The translations under genes were made by a program, and so were the position numbers. The notes beneath the pieces were generated by a model. The model ran no database searches and was not told the DNA's origin. It saw only the letters and a list, made by a program, of their open reading frames with translations. Shown one piece after another: positions 10,001-20,984 of a DNA stretch of 60,000 bases. The DNA comes from Symbiodinium natans (taxonomy: Eukaryota > Sar > Dinophyceae > Suessiales > Symbiodiniaceae), in NCBI GenBank assembly GCA_905221605.1, contig CAJNDS010000236.1, positions 583,501 through 643,500 on the forward strand, read 5' to 3'. Every line of letters begins with the position of its first letter. Position 1 is the stretch's first letter.

Positions 10001-10868
10001 TGCTGTGCAAGCAGCTGCTCTTTTCTGGCATTCCCCACCCAGCCCAGATGGAAAAAGGGTTTTGTTGTTCTAGTTTCCGACTGTTTGCCCTTCCTCTTGG
10101 CGGCAGATGCCATATAGGGTTCAACCATGTAAACCCTCAGTCTGGGAAAGTTGCGAGGTGGTGCTGTGGGAGCCGCCATCGTCTGGGCGAGAGAGGCTCC
10201 TCAGCTCTACGATGAGGGCCTCCTTGTGTAGCTCACGTTGTGTTTCTGACACAAACAGATTTCGTTTCAAACGACCTGACATGCCCTTCTATTTCAATGG
10301 GTGCTGCCCTGGAACCCAGCCTCGCCTCGAAAAGAGGACGCCGCCGAGCTATCAAGACTTTGACGATGTGCGCGGTGGCAAGTCGAACTCTCTCACGTCG
10401 CTCGGCCTTAGTGCGCTTCTGCGACCGGTTTTGCTTTTCCATGCACTTGCCGCAAGTACACTAGTAATGGCATACTTCGAAAAAGAAGAAGTAAGAGGTG
10501 TTGTGGAGACCCAGGTAGGCGTCAGCGCGAAACTTACTATTCCAGGCAGTCAACAATTCCTTGTGCACATCTTCTACTTGATACCGAGCTACTTGATGAC
10601 CACAAGGCAAACATACGATTTCCCAAGATACGTGATCGTGCTATTATTTCATACCCCAATAATTTCACATCCTGATCGTTGGAACCCTTAATTTTCGGAA
10701 GTGTACGTGCAAAGCTCACGATGCAGGAGAGCCGCGGAGTTGAACATGTCTATATGCTACTGTGCCGTGATTGCCCTTTAACATACTACGGCAAATATGA
10801 CTGGTACTACTCAAGTGTTGCGATGATTACGATACCTACGAGCATCACAAAAGTTTCGATTTCTTCTT

Positions 10869-10914
10869 CCCTAAACCCTAAACCCTAAACCCTAAACCCT
10901 AAACCCTAAACCCT
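10869..10914 (-). repeat. Telomere-like repeat (CCCTAAA)6
   Basis: Six perfect units. Between 10000 and 10870 a 194-codon ATG frame (10107-10691) is open, but its composition is not convincingly coding and no family is recognised. Confidence 0.95.
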
Positions 10915-11662
10915 CCGAACTGCAGGAGCGAACATTTCCAGCTTCTGGGGACCAGCCAGGCCGCGAAGGGCAACCTCACCGAATCTTGGTTCCCGCCGTG
11001 TGTCTTCAGGATGCTATGTTGGGTTTAGGGCCTTAAGGGTTGCTATAAGTTTGGGCTTCAGGGTGGTTTGCTCTAACAAACTTAAGAGATACATGCTGGC
11101 ATATGATACAGCAGCAAAAGTGGAAGTGGCACAAACACCAGCCAGGATTTTGCTTTTTCTTTTGCAAAGCAAGCTTGATGTGACCGAATATGAGTCGCGC
11201 AATAGCTTGAAGTTGACAACTTAAATTCATCGGATAGCTTACGACCAGGCAACGTACGTTATGATTGCAAATGAGGTTGCAGTGACAGCACAGTTGTTTA
11301 CGACTGCAAAGAACAGCGTGTGCCGGGTTGCTCAAAGCATGACCGGGCAAACTGTGAAGCGCATGACGAAAAAGATGAGCATGTCTCCCTTCCAGAACCA
11401 CAAGGAACGAGGAGTACCTGCAAAGAAGTTAGCACCGTCTGTCCAACTCGGCGTGGAGTAGCGAAGCCAAGGAGCTGTGTGCTATGCTCGTGAGGCATCG
11501 CCGCCAGTAGGGGTCTTGCCTTTGCAGGGTTTAGAGGCCGAGCGAGTCTGTGGCATCGGATTGTCTTGAGCGGGTCACCACTGGTGCTTGCATGTGCTCG
11601 AAAGATTCAGTGATGGGGTTTTCAGGTTTGCGTGTCTAACGTAGTTGCTCCACCAATGGTAG

Positions 11663-12333
11663 CAGCGCAACGAACGTAAAGGACGGACCACTCTCGGAAG
11701 TCGAAGTGACTACATGTGGCTGTTTACGAAAATAGGAGACCCCTGAAAATTCCCCCTAAAACAAGGACCCCAACGGCGTGCCCCTATTCAAGATTCCCCT
11801 TAAAATAAGGACCCCAATAAGGTGCCCCAATTAACGATTCCCCTTAGAGTAAGGACCCAATAAGGTGCCCCTATTAAAGATTCCCCCCAGAACAAGGACC
11901 CAATAACGTGCCCCTGTTGTCGTAAACCCCCCGGTGTGCCAGGACTTTTGCCGAGGACATGGTCGACAAAGCAGCTCGGCACGAGGTCGGCCGGGGAGGA
12001 AAAAGCCTCCAGACCAGGATGGGCTATTTTACCCCATAATCCCTTAAAAGGTCCTTTATAGGGTTCATTATGATCATACCCTATATTCCCTTAAAAAGGC
12101 CCTTTGTAGAGTTCATTCTGGGGATTTTTTGGCCTAATGGCCCCTCCTGGTAAGAGATTGATTTCCTACTGTGTGGCAAAAAGGCTTTTTCCTGGCAGCT
12201 GTAATCAGTAAGGAAGATCACCACTCACGGATCACCACGGCACACCCCATCCAGCGCTGTGGCCAGGGCCGCATGTATGGGGCGCTCACCGAGCATTGGC
12301 TGTGTTTCCGGAAAGCACAGCTCTGCACCATGA
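11663..12333 (+). CDS. Small spliced gene, 3' part, basic protein
   Basis: Three exons can be joined in phase. Exon 11663-11715 follows AATGGTAG and ends AT before a GT donor. Exon 11943-12004 follows GTGCCAG, reads TFAEDMVDKAARHEVGRGGK and ends before a GC donor. Exon 12209-12333 follows AATCAG, reads KITTHGSPRHTPSSAVARAA and ends at TGA 12331-12333. The predicted tail is Arg/Lys/Ser-rich. Intron 1 is a family A element, and intron 2 contains a family B element. The model rests on phase and composition alone. No family recognised; the 5' end is missing. Confidence 0.5.
11716..11942 (+). repeat. Family A element, copy 4, with 43 bp tandem expansion
   Basis: Left end GTGGCTGTTTACGAAAATAG and right end TTGTCGTAAACCCCCC are inverted copies. 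The interior is a tandem array of about four 43 bp units beginning GATTCCCCTTAAAATAAGG and ending in a GGTGCCCCTATTA-like word. With GT at 11716 and AG at 11941-11942 it forms the proposed first intron of the 11.66-12.33 kb gene. Confidence 0.8.
12013..12151 (-). repeat. Family B element, copy 3, internally duplicated
   Basis: Starts ACCAGGATGGGCTATTTTAC and ends GGCCCCTCCTGGT. The block CCTATAATCCCTTAAAAGGC-like plus TAGGGTTCATT is present twice, making it 139 bp instead of about 90. It lies inside the proposed second intron (12005-12208, GC to AG) of the neighbouring gene. Confidence 0.88.
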
Positions 12334-12841
12334 AGGAGCCCCAAAAAATTTTTTTCCTGCTATTTTTTCAGCGTTTTGGATATGAGTTGAGGAATCGAAC
12401 CTTTGGGGGCTTCACAGGCAAAAGGTTTCTGTCTTTTTGGGGGGGAAAGCGAGCTGCACGGTGGAAGCTCAATTCTTGCGTTCTCCATATGGAATGTTCT
12501 CAAATCTTGAGAGCCCAAATAGGTACGCAAAGGGCTCATACAGCTCATACTTTTGTTGAGCATTTCCCATATCATAGTTTTGCCGCTGGGTACTATAGAT
12601 TCAAAGACCTAGATCGCGTTTGCATCAAATCTACCCACCCCAACTATACACACTGCATGTCGACAGCCTCAGCTCGGATTGAAATCCACAGAACCTGTTA
12701 ACCCATTGAAGGTTTGTCGACAGGGAGACTGGGGTGTCCGAATCAAGGGGCTGTTGGGGATTGGTCCGAACCCCTAGACTCGTCAGCCGGATTCCCGCGT
12801 GAGATGGGGGGAGGGGTGGGTGGGGGGGGGGGGGTTGTTCA

Positions 12842-12882
12842 AACCCTAAACCCTAAAACCTAAACCCTAAACCCTAACCCCC
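12842..12882 (-). repeat. Telomere-like repeat (CCCTAAA)n
   Basis: Five units, one CCCTAAAA. Flanked by poly-G tracts at about 12820-12836 and 12910-12931. Confidence 0.9.
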
Positions 12883-13297
12883 TTGAAACAACCGCTGAAT
12901 GATGCCGCAGGGGGGGGGGGGGGGGGGGGAAAGAGACCAGACTGCGAGTCAGGAGGCGCCCCCGGGCAAGGACGACGATGATGAAGAGGAGTTGTAGCAA
13001 GGCGCAGCAAGCTCTACCCTAAGGCCTATAAATGCAGAATCCCACCAAACAGGATCAAATGTTGACCTCACCCCTGCTGAGACCGACTGCGCTAATCGTT
13101 CAGATCGAGGTGGCTAGGAGTTTGTGCGTCTCATTGCGGAGTTTTTTGGGCGCAGTCTGTCATAGTCCTCATACTCTTCCTCGCCCCTCGCCCCTGCCAA
13201 AATGGCGGGTGAAGATTTCGAGCCGAGGGCAGAGTCCAAGCACCGTGCATGCAACTCTGGAGAAAGTTCAATTTTATGTCTCATCTGAGCCGAGGTC

Positions 13298-13430
13298 ACA
13301 TTTGGGGGGTTTTCCCAAAATAGGGGGGTACTGCACCCTTTTTTGGGGCGTCCCTTTAAGGGGAGTCTACTCTAGTTGGGGGGTACCCCCATATGTTGGG
13401 AAGTGCCCATTTCTCCACCCCAGGCTCCCA
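13298..13430 (+). repeat. Family A-related element, copy 5
   Basis: Reads GTCACATTTGGGGGGTTTTC at the left and ATATGTTGGGAAGTGCCC near the right, with GGGGTACTGCACCC and GGGGGGTACCCCC inside. It resembles copy 7 (24390-24507) most closely. The sequence after CCACCCCAG at 13429 is open and coding-like (ATARLWERLWQVLYAEG), suggesting that the element again ends at a splice acceptor. Confidence 0.6.
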
Positions 13431-13730
13431 CAAACCCGAACCCCCACAGCGCCCAGGCCACTGCACGCCTTTGGGAGCGGCTGTGGCAGGTGCTCTATGC
13501 AGAGGGATGTTTAGAGGAGACCCCTCCCAACAAGGAGGCCTTAGGAGGGCTAAGGAGATCTCTGAGGGCCGAATCCCTAAGGCCCTCAACCCTAAGCCCT
13601 AAACCCTAAACCGGTCCCAACCTCCCAGAAAAACACCCGGAAGGCCTATCTGTGTGCTGTCAGGTGGAGGCTTCCTCACAGCCGTAGCCTTGGAGTCTCC
13701 AGTACAGCTTCCGGTGGGTTCATAGGGGTT

Positions 13731-13752
13731 GAGGGTTTAGGGTTTAGGGTTC
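13731..13752 (+). repeat. Telomere-like repeat (TTTAGGG)n, short
   Basis: About three units directly before a family A element. Confidence 0.85.
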
Positions 13753-13848
13753 TTTTACCGAAATTAGGGGGACGCCTTCAAAGAAGTGGGATTCCCTCAT
13801 AATGAGGACCCCAAGAAGGTACCCTGACTTCGGAAAGCACCATATTGC
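13753..13848 (+). repeat. Family A element, copy 6
   Basis: TTTTACCGAAATTAGGGGGA at the left, ACTTCGGAAAGCACCATA at the right, with TGGGATTCCCTCATAATGAG and GGACCCCAAGAAGGTACCC inside. Abuts the telomere-like block. Confidence 0.75.
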
Positions 13849-13946
13849 AATACAGCATAAGAGGCAGGTGTGGAGTTTCAATGTTGCGCTTCTGCGGGAC
13901 GGGCCGGAAGTGCATCATGGCCCGGTTTGCTTCTTCATAGTCATAT

Positions 13947-14457
<511 letters not shown>

Positions 14458-14896
14458 GGCCTGGGGATGTGGAGGCACAGACGGTGCTTCGCAGCTTTGA
14501 GAGCATTTGTTGGAGAAACTGTTAGGGGAACGCAGACCAAATCCACCACAGAGGTGTAGTTCTGCAAGGTGGTCATAGAAGTCCCTCTAGCCCTTCTGCC
14601 CCAAGTCGAGGTGTGCCATCGGGTGAGCTGTGATGAGGCTTGAGTCCTGCCATCCTCGACAAGCTCCTAGATCCAATCACGGCAGTAGGGTTTAGGGCTT
14701 AGGGACTAGCATGGCACAGTATCTGACCACCCTGACATACCCCAAACAAGAGATGCTTATCCGAAAGCCATCCAAAGCACTGCTCGCCCACTGTACTTAA
14801 CCTGTCTGAGAGGTTCGCGCAAATTAGCTGGAAGGCACAATGAAAGTATCCCTACAGGTCCAGGGTACATGTGCAACGTCGGGTCCATAGGGCTGT

Positions 14897-15214
14897 ATGC
14901 CTGCCGGCGATGACACAAGTTTACGGACACGAGAGGGGGCTGATGGGACTTGGGGGGTAATAAATTCGACCAAGGATGGCGCAGCAGTCGATGCAAACCA
15001 TGTGCCGCTGAGACCCTACTTCAAAAGCTTGTACAGTCTTGTGCCCACAACTCTTCCAATCATCCTCCAGTTCACTAACATGCATCGTTCCTGCGCGCCC
15101 TTGGTATTGGATTGTTTGTTGCTATGTGAAGCTGCATGTCCTCATACCCGGAAGCACTTGGTATCTTTGGACTCCAAGGTCGCTTTGAAAGGTGAGAAAT
15201 CTCAGGCTACTTAG
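14897..15214 (+). CDS. Candidate CDS, unknown
   Basis: An ATG-started frame of 105 codons. It starts polar (MPAGDDTSLRTREGADGTWG) and has a central hydrophobic part (YFKSLYSLVPTTLPIILQF) that could be one membrane segment, then a Cys-containing region. The frame could be an exon running into intron. No family recognised. Confidence 0.28.
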   Translation: MPAGDDTSLRTREGADGTWGVINSTKDGAAVDANHVPLRPYFKSLYSLVPTTLPIILQFTNMHRSCAPLVLDCLLLCEAACPHTRKHLVSLDSKVALKGEKSQAT

Positions 15215-15266
15215 AGGGGGTCGTTTGCCACATGAGTTCTTGACGGTTATAGTGCAGTAACATGTC

Positions 15267-15617
15267 ATGATCCTTTGTGCCTCTGGGCAACCCCCACTGC
15301 CGAACCCTCCGCAGCTAATTCGACTCGTCGGCTTCGAATTCAGCTTCGTGATCGCGCTGCCTGCAAGCAGGCGCCAGTGCCGTGCCATTTGGATTCCAGG
15401 GAATGTGCTAGGCGGGCTGGATCACCCTAGTTTGGGGGTGCAGAAAAGGTTGCCACTTTTAGGCTGCCCGCCCTCAGACTTAACTCTAACCCGGCTGGCT
15501 GCTAGAGGCCTGGATGCAAAAGGCTGCCTTGTAGCTGTCAGACAGGACGTTCCATGCTGGAAACCGGTGCTGGTCTGCTGGCACGCAGTGCATGCTTGGC
15601 TTACGGCACCGCGGTGA
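15267..15617 (+). CDS. Candidate CDS, unknown
   Basis: An ATG-started frame of 116 codons, GC-rich, with a hydrophobic N-terminal third (PQLIRLVGFEFSFVIALPAS) and a Cys/Trp-containing C-terminus. A minus-strand frame overlaps part of it. Composition only; no family recognised. Confidence 0.25.
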   Translation: MILCASGQPPLPNPPQLIRLVGFEFSFVIALPASRRQCRAIWIPGNVLGGLDHPSLGVQKRLPLLGCPPSDLTLTRLAARGLDAKGCLVAVRQDVPCWKPVLVCWHAVHAWLTAPR

Positions 15618-16074
15618 AAACACAACCACATCAGCCCTCCAAGCTTGTCAACGCAACGGCTGGGCTCTTGAGAGCGTCACGGGCAAGAGGAAGCACCGAG
15701 AGGGTCGTTATTCGCGAACGGAGGTTCATCAGATTGCTTTCTTATATGTTTTGTTGAACGGCTCGTCTTGACTCCCAACTTCAGAACCCCACGAGTACAT
15801 GGGGTTTGGGAAATATTGCAGAAACATATGACGTAGGGTTTATATTTTCCCCAAAAGGACACCAAGTATATAGACTCACCAAAATTAAAAAAGGAACCTT
15901 ACATACACTCACCAATAACAGTAATACAAACCTTGTTTCATATAGGGGCGTGAGGGCAGCTGAAGGTCGGGATGTCCCCTGTCGAGATGCGCTGTTGCTC
16001 GATGAGCTTGCTTTTGGCTCCGATGGTCCTCCGAAACTTAGCCCCCAGGCCTGCTTTTTTTGTGGTGCGGTTTC

Positions 16075-16118
16075 GGGTTTAGGGTTTAGGGTTTAGGGTT
16101 TCGGGTTTAGGGTTTAGG
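16075..16118 (+). repeat. Telomere-like repeat (TTTAGGG)n
   Basis: About six units including TTTCGGG variants. Confidence 0.9.
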
Positions 16119-16359
16119 CTTTCTTAACCTTTTTGAAGATGGCGAAGGTGGTACTCATGAGGTGTGAGATCTTGATCAACCTCTGTCGTGGTCCCATCGC
16201 TGCTTTGCCTCAACAAGGGCCATGCTGACATTCTAAGATGGCCTGGCCCTAAACCCTAAACCCTGAACCCTAGACGAGATTTGGAGTCGAGTCGCTTGAG
16301 TGTAAGGCTCACAAGGTCCGCAAGATTCCACAGCATTCGCATTCTATGCAATTGTTCGA

Positions 16360-16512
16360 TGTATTGGTATGTTCCCCCTTATAGGGACAGTCCTGCAGTC
16401 CCTCATAGGGATTCTAGTACCCCCTAATTTAATCTGATCCCTATAAATATTCCTTGCAAATAGGGATTCTAGGTCCTTAATAGGGATTCTAGTACCCCCC
16501 CCCCCCCCCCAA
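16360..16512 (+). repeat. Family C-like element, diverged
   Basis: GGTATGTTCCCCCTTATAGG, then repeated CATAGGGATTCTAGTACCCC words about 100 bp apart, ending in poly-C. Related to the elements at 5538, 44301 and 47948. Confidence 0.5.
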
Positions 16513-16666
16513 AGTATAATCCCTCTGAAGGTATCCTGCATTCTTTCCATTGGTTCTGGTGTGCTTAGCACCGGAACCTCTGCGCCATGGACAGGGACAA
16601 GAGCCCCTTGGGCAAGCCCCGAGTCCCGAAAGCCAAGGCAGCCACTCTAAAATTTTGAGATCTTGG

Positions 16667-16725
16667 GTTAGGGGTTTAGGGTTTAGGGCAAAGAAGGGTT
16701 TAGGGTTTAGGGTTTGGGGTTTAGG
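16667..16725 (+). repeat. Telomere-like repeats, interrupted
   Basis: Two short TTTAGGG blocks with TTTGGGG variants. Confidence 0.85.
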
Positions 16726-16887
16726 GGATTTCTCGATTTCGAGACCCTAAACCCTGCAGAAACCCGAAACCCTGGGTCTACCTCAAGTCTCCCAGAGTGC
16801 ACTGAATCCCCGAATTCACGTCGTCCTGTTGATCTCCTCACTCCTGGTTTTGGGTGGGTTTAGGGACTTCCTAAACCCCCAAAGTAT

Positions 16888-17240
16888 TTACAATACTGGC
16901 CCTGAATGGCTTTTGGGCATTTTTTTTTCCATTCTTTGGGGGTCCGGGTCCAGGTTACTTTCCTCAAGCCTACGGAATCCTACTGGCCTTCGGCCCCTAA
17001 ACGCTGCAGGGCCGCGCCAAAGAGCTAGAAACCCCCGTGTTTTTAAACTCATCCTTGTGAGCCCCTCCGAACTTGAACCTGAGGAATACGTGGCACGCTC
17101 TTCAATATTCCGAGGGTCGTGAATGAAGTGTGCGCCGGAAGAGTGGATTCGAACGGTATTTCTCTTAAACCCGTCCAAAGCTCTGCACAATGTTGATGCC
17201 TGGCTCAGAGGGGCTACCGCGGCCAGGATACGGTACAATG
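16888..17240 (-). CDS. Candidate exon, unknown protein
   Basis: A minus-strand frame that is open for more than 115 codons and well balanced: LYRILAAVAPLSQASTLCRA, then a segment with FIHDPRNIEERATYSSG. It continues upstream without an ATG, so it is more likely an internal exon than a whole gene. Minus-strand frames at 17308-17628 and 17628-18053 are also coding-like and may belong to the same gene, but I could not phase them together. No family recognised. Confidence 0.35.
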
Positions 17241-17627
17241 CACAATCATTAGTTATTAGGAATACACCTTAAGTTACATGGATTCTTAACATTTTAAGGT
17301 ATGTTCCTTAATTCAGGGGCATTGGGCTCTTTGAGTCCTCCCGCCGGCCAACGTGGCAGGCCAGGTCCACGTCGCCGGGCCGTGAAGGGAAGTCGGCGTT
17401 CGGCAGTGTCCTTGGAGAGCTCACGCGGCTTGCATTTTGCACTGGTGAAAGGTTCTTGCAATTTGCATGGCTTTGTGAGTGTGGGATGCCGGTTCTGCGG
17501 AGCTTATGGTAGCCCATTTGGCATTGGTGAAAGTAAGTCTGTCCCGCAAAGCTAAATGCACGACAACGAGAAGCGGGCTCGGGGGTTCGCAGGGTACGGC
17601 ACCAGCATGCTGGTATGCTCTGACCCA

Positions 17628-18053
17628 TCAGTGCCGAGTCATCTGCACCAGGTAGGGCACCTCCAGCGCGCTCAGGCAGTTCCAGCGACAGGTGGGAGCG
17701 GTGGGAGAGGGAAGAAACCCGGCAACTTGGGCAAGGGTTCCCTTGCAGCTTCCCTCACAGAATATGCTTACTGTACCCTCACGTAGGACCACAAGGCTAC
17801 CAAAGAAACTCAGGGTTGCCTCTATCAACTGCACCGAGTGATTGGAGGCGGGCATTTCAGGCGCTTCTCCAATGCCAGGCCTCAGCCCCAAATCCTGCAG
17901 AAGTCGCCGACAAATCGGGTTCGGTTTTTGGTCAGGGTTTGAGTGCTTGGGGTCGAAACCCAGAGGAGAGAGAGGAGAGAGAGATCTGCTAATACTGTCA
18001 TTCTTGTCGGAATGCATATCGGTATGTTGTCCAAGTAATATGGTTAAATGCAT
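17628..18053 (-). CDS. Candidate exon or CDS, unknown
   Basis: An ATG-started minus-strand frame of 141 codons. The C-terminal half (LIEATLSFFGSLVVLREG to the final YLVQMTRH) looks more protein-like than the Ser/Pro-rich first half, which may be 5' untranslated or intronic. No family recognised. Confidence 0.25.
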   Translation of the reverse strand: MHLTILLGQHTDMHSDKNDSISRSLSPLSPLGFDPKHSNPDQKPNPICRRLLQDLGLRPGIGEAPEMPASNHSVQLIEATLSFFGSLVVLREGTVSIFCEGSCKGTLAQVAGFLPSPTAPTCRWNCLSALEVPYLVQMTRH

Positions 18054-18754
18054 GTTCTTATGATGCGTTTATGAACATACCAACCAAACTGTGTTTCAAA
18101 TGGAACTAACATGTCTAAAAATCTATGTAAAACTATATTGCAGAATACTCATGAAACGCCAGTAAAATTGGCTACTTCTATTGGAAAATACTGTCATCAA
18201 GGAATGTAAATGACTTCACATCTGGTGCAGCAACATATGCAGCAGTTCGTGTCGTTACCAGCCGTTTTGATGCTGGAGAGTTATGTTTGTTTTGTCAAAC
18301 TTCGGGATCCCACCGTCTACATGCGTCCTAAAGTCTTGCAAGCAGTGCTTTCAGAGGAAGCCCTCTAAAGTGTCCCCTAAGGCAAAGCACATGGCGAAGA
18401 TCTTGGTGGAGCTTGATCATGGCGCCAAGGAGCCTTCGGAGTTAGCTGCGGGTGCCTGCGATTCAGGGCCTGCGACCTTGAGTTATAGTTGACAGTGCAT
18501 TGTCATGGGCGGGCCCCGGATCGCCAGAAGTAAATTCGATCGGTTCGACCTGTAACGCGCAAATACAGGTCCAGTTCAATACGCTACAATGTAGCCTCAC
18601 CGCCCTGAGACAAGGAGAGCTGCTGGGCTTGGTACATCTTCCCCACGGAGAAGGCACAGCATGCACGAAGCCTTTTTCTGGAGTGGCCTTAAGATATTTC
18701 ACGCGGAATCCATTCAGCATGTGCTGGGGCCTTCGGTGTCTCAGATATGAGCAG

Positions 18755-18846
18755 ACCAGGAAGGGATATCATACCCTATCATCCCTTAAAGAGGCCCTTG
18801 TAGGGTTCATTGTGGGGATTCTAGGGCCTAAGAGCCCCATCCTGGG
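18755..18846 (-). repeat. Family B inverted-repeat element, copy 4
   Basis: Starts ACCAGGAAGGGATATCATAC and ends AAGAGCCCCATCCTGG. The interior CATCCCTTAAAGAGGCCC and GTAGGGTTCATTGTGGGG match the family. Confidence 0.85.
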
Positions 18847-19013
18847 AGGCCGGGATGTGCGACATGGACGAAACCCGCATCACCACGGAGAACGCCAAAG
18901 ACCTCTGCGATGCTTCAGTCAATACCTCCGCTGGGCACTGGCAGCAGTGCCTGGAGAAGATCTGTGATCTCTTGGAGGCCCATTGCAAGGGTTTTCGGAT
19001 TCTTGGGTTATAG
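18847..19013 (+). CDS. Candidate last exon after a family B element
   Basis: Directly after the element and the word TGGGAG, a frame reads MCDMDETRITTENAKDLCDA, then a stretch with CLEKICDLLEAHCKGF, and closes at TAG 19011-19013. The composition is strongly protein-like. Other frames are also open over the first 100 bases, so the joining phase is not certain. The segment CDLLEAH loosely resembles CDLMESH in the exon at 27987. No family recognised. Confidence 0.35.
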
Positions 19014-19397
19014 AGCTTATAGTCAGGCTCAACCCTCAGTCTTGGGCTGACAAGAGAAACTCAAGGCTCCAGGTTTCTCTGTTTTTTATGAGAGGTCGGT
19101 AGAGTTAAGGGGTTCTCTCTATGGCACTATGGCTTGGAGTGGGGGGGTGTGCTTGGGAAAGTTGGGGACGGCACCCTCGAATCTAGGATCTCTGTGAGGA
19201 ACGCAATGTCAAGCCTCCCGACAGCCACGTTCTTCCTCGTATCGACCACGGCCGCGTCCATTGGTTCGTCAAGTCTTCTGGCCATTTAGGGGGGTCTAGG
19301 GTCTTAGGGTTTGTGGCTTTCGGGTTTTCAGGGTGTCAGGGCCCGGGCTTGGGGGGTTTTAGGGCCTATAGGGTTTACAGACTGTAGACGGTCATCA

Positions 19398-19646
19398 TCA
19401 ATCTGGAAGCACAGGAGCTGCTCCTGTTGACGCCTGTGTGCGTCTATCCATGCGTATCACCCGTTTCAAGGCCCACTTAAGGCGCCTTGGAACATGCTGG
19501 TTGACATCGAAGCAAAAAATTCTCATCCCAGGTTCTGGCAAAGCTACGAATTCTCGCCGCCATGGATGCAAGAGGCCTTTGCGTGCATGCAAGCGCCCTG
19601 CTGTTTCTTCCATCTCAACATTCTCAGCCGGGCCGGGGTATTCCAC
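19398..19646 (-). CDS. Candidate exon, possibly the start of a PH-like domain
   Basis: The minus-strand frame is acidic at first (VEYPGPAENVEMEETAGR) and then reads KGLLHPWRREFVALPEPGM followed by RIFCFDVN. The order Gly-Leu-Leu, Trp-Arg-Arg-x-Phe-Val-x-Leu, then a beta-like strand is reminiscent of the first strands of a pleckstrin homology domain; this is an inference from the pattern only. The C-terminal part is Arg/Lys-rich. No ATG leads the frame, so an upstream exon is expected. Confidence 0.35.
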   Translation of the reverse strand: MEYPGPAENVEMEETAGRLHARKGLLHPWRREFVALPEPGMRIFCFDVNQHVPRRLKWALKRVIRMDRRTQASTGAAPVLPD

Positions 19647-19961
19647 AGCAGCACCTGTGGTTGCATATTACAAGTACAGTCTCCAACACCGTGACGACCA
19701 GCACGCAAAAATCGGAGTGGGGGCAACACAAAAGTTCTTCCAACGACTTTGTCCACAAGTGGACTCGCAGCTGAAAAAACGAAGCTCTCTCAATCAGTCC
19801 TCAATACAAGTTTAGGCTTTAGGGTTTAGGGTGTAGGGTGTAGGGTTTAGGGTAAAGTTTTTTTTGGCAGGTTTGCCGACGGTTGGACGAATTCGACTTC
19901 CCTCGGCACTGAGCAACCCGTCCTGGACATGATGCGGCCCTTGCCAGTCTCAGATTATCGT

Positions 19962-20053
19962 CCATTATTACTATTCCTATCATTACTATTATCATTACCA
20001 TTACTATTATGATGATTATGATTATCATTATCATTATTATTATCATTATTCTA
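19962..20053 (+). repeat. ATT/ATC trinucleotide-like microsatellite
   Basis: Imperfect ATTATC/ATTACT repeats of about 90 bp. Short telomere-like variants (TAGGGTG, TTTAGGG) lie at 19812-19855. Confidence 0.9.
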
Positions 20054-20269
20054 GTAGACCATGATTCCATGTTAGATAAAATGCATATGCAGAATGTCGA
20101 GAAAGTTGGTTTGGTGGCAACGCCGGCGCGCGCAATTCTGCTGGCGCAGGCACACCCGCCCAGGACAGGGACACCACACGGCCACGAAACATGTACAGGC
20201 GTGTGCAAAGAATCAAGCTCATTCAAAAGGATCCTTGCGTGGTAGGAGTACGTGTGCATCCTGCAAGCA

Positions 20270-20492
20270 GGCAATGGAAGCAGGCATTTCAGAAGTACTC
20301 GTCAGTGAATCCAGGTGTGAGGTTGCGATCGCTGATCATGTTGATGCGCGGCATCGTAAGCTCAAAGTTTCACAGGCTCTGATAAGCTACGTAGACCAGC
20401 ATCCAGCAGCATCCAGCAGGCCCATATGCCCCGACCTTTTGGCGAAAAAGTGCGCAGGAGAAGCAGCTTCGAAGCTTCTGCGAGGCGACTAG
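20270..20492 (+). CDS. Candidate last exon, unknown
   Basis: An open frame ending at a stop, Ala/Glu/Lys-rich and helical (KQAMEAGISEVLVSESRC, then KVSQALISYVDQHP), downstream of a Lys/Arg-rich stretch that looks non-coding. Probably an exon beginning near GCAAGCAG at 20265. No family recognised. Confidence 0.3.
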
Positions 20493-20867
20493 AGTTCCCA
20501 TCCGAAGCCTTTCGAAAACCCCTTGGGAAGCACCTTCACACCGACAGAATCACGGGTCTGCTATGGTTTGCTGAAAGCTGGAGCTGATTGGTGAGACTCT
20601 TGCTCCGCGCGGAGCTTGGATGAAGTTGAAGCAGTGATTTTGGTTTTTGCGGTTGTGTGGCGTGCGGGCAAGAGGTCAGGCTGTGCTCGCAGAACGGTTG
20701 CGGAAGCAAGTTGTCCGCGGAAGCTCATTGCGGAAGCTGTTGTTGTGACCCGGCAACAGGTCGGTTGGAGTTGTCAGCGGGGCGGATGAGGGTTCGTTGC
20801 AATCCTTAGAACGCTCCTCGCGCTTAGTGCTTAGCGCAGTTCCTTTCCTGGTGTTCGATATGTATAT

Positions 20868-20984
20868 ACATATATATGTACATTGTAAATACAAATATGA
20901 ATATGTAAATAACAAATATATATATATATGTATGTATATGTACATATACATAAATAAATAAATATATATATATATATATATTGA
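20868..20984. repeat. AT-rich TATA microsatellite
   Basis: Mixed (TA)n, TAAA and TATG repeats, followed by a 15-base poly-G tract at about 21010. Confidence 0.9.

Noticed and set aside
12171-12701. 176-codon plus-strand frame starting at GTG
   Set aside because: No ATG start and the last 120 codons are not protein-like. A different frame of the first part joins in phase to the exon at 11943-12004.
17110-17160. CGTTCGAATCC on the minus strand, similar to a tRNA B box
   Set aside because: The bases around it cannot form a T-arm stem, no matching A box or acceptor stem was found, and the strand reads as a protein-like exon there.
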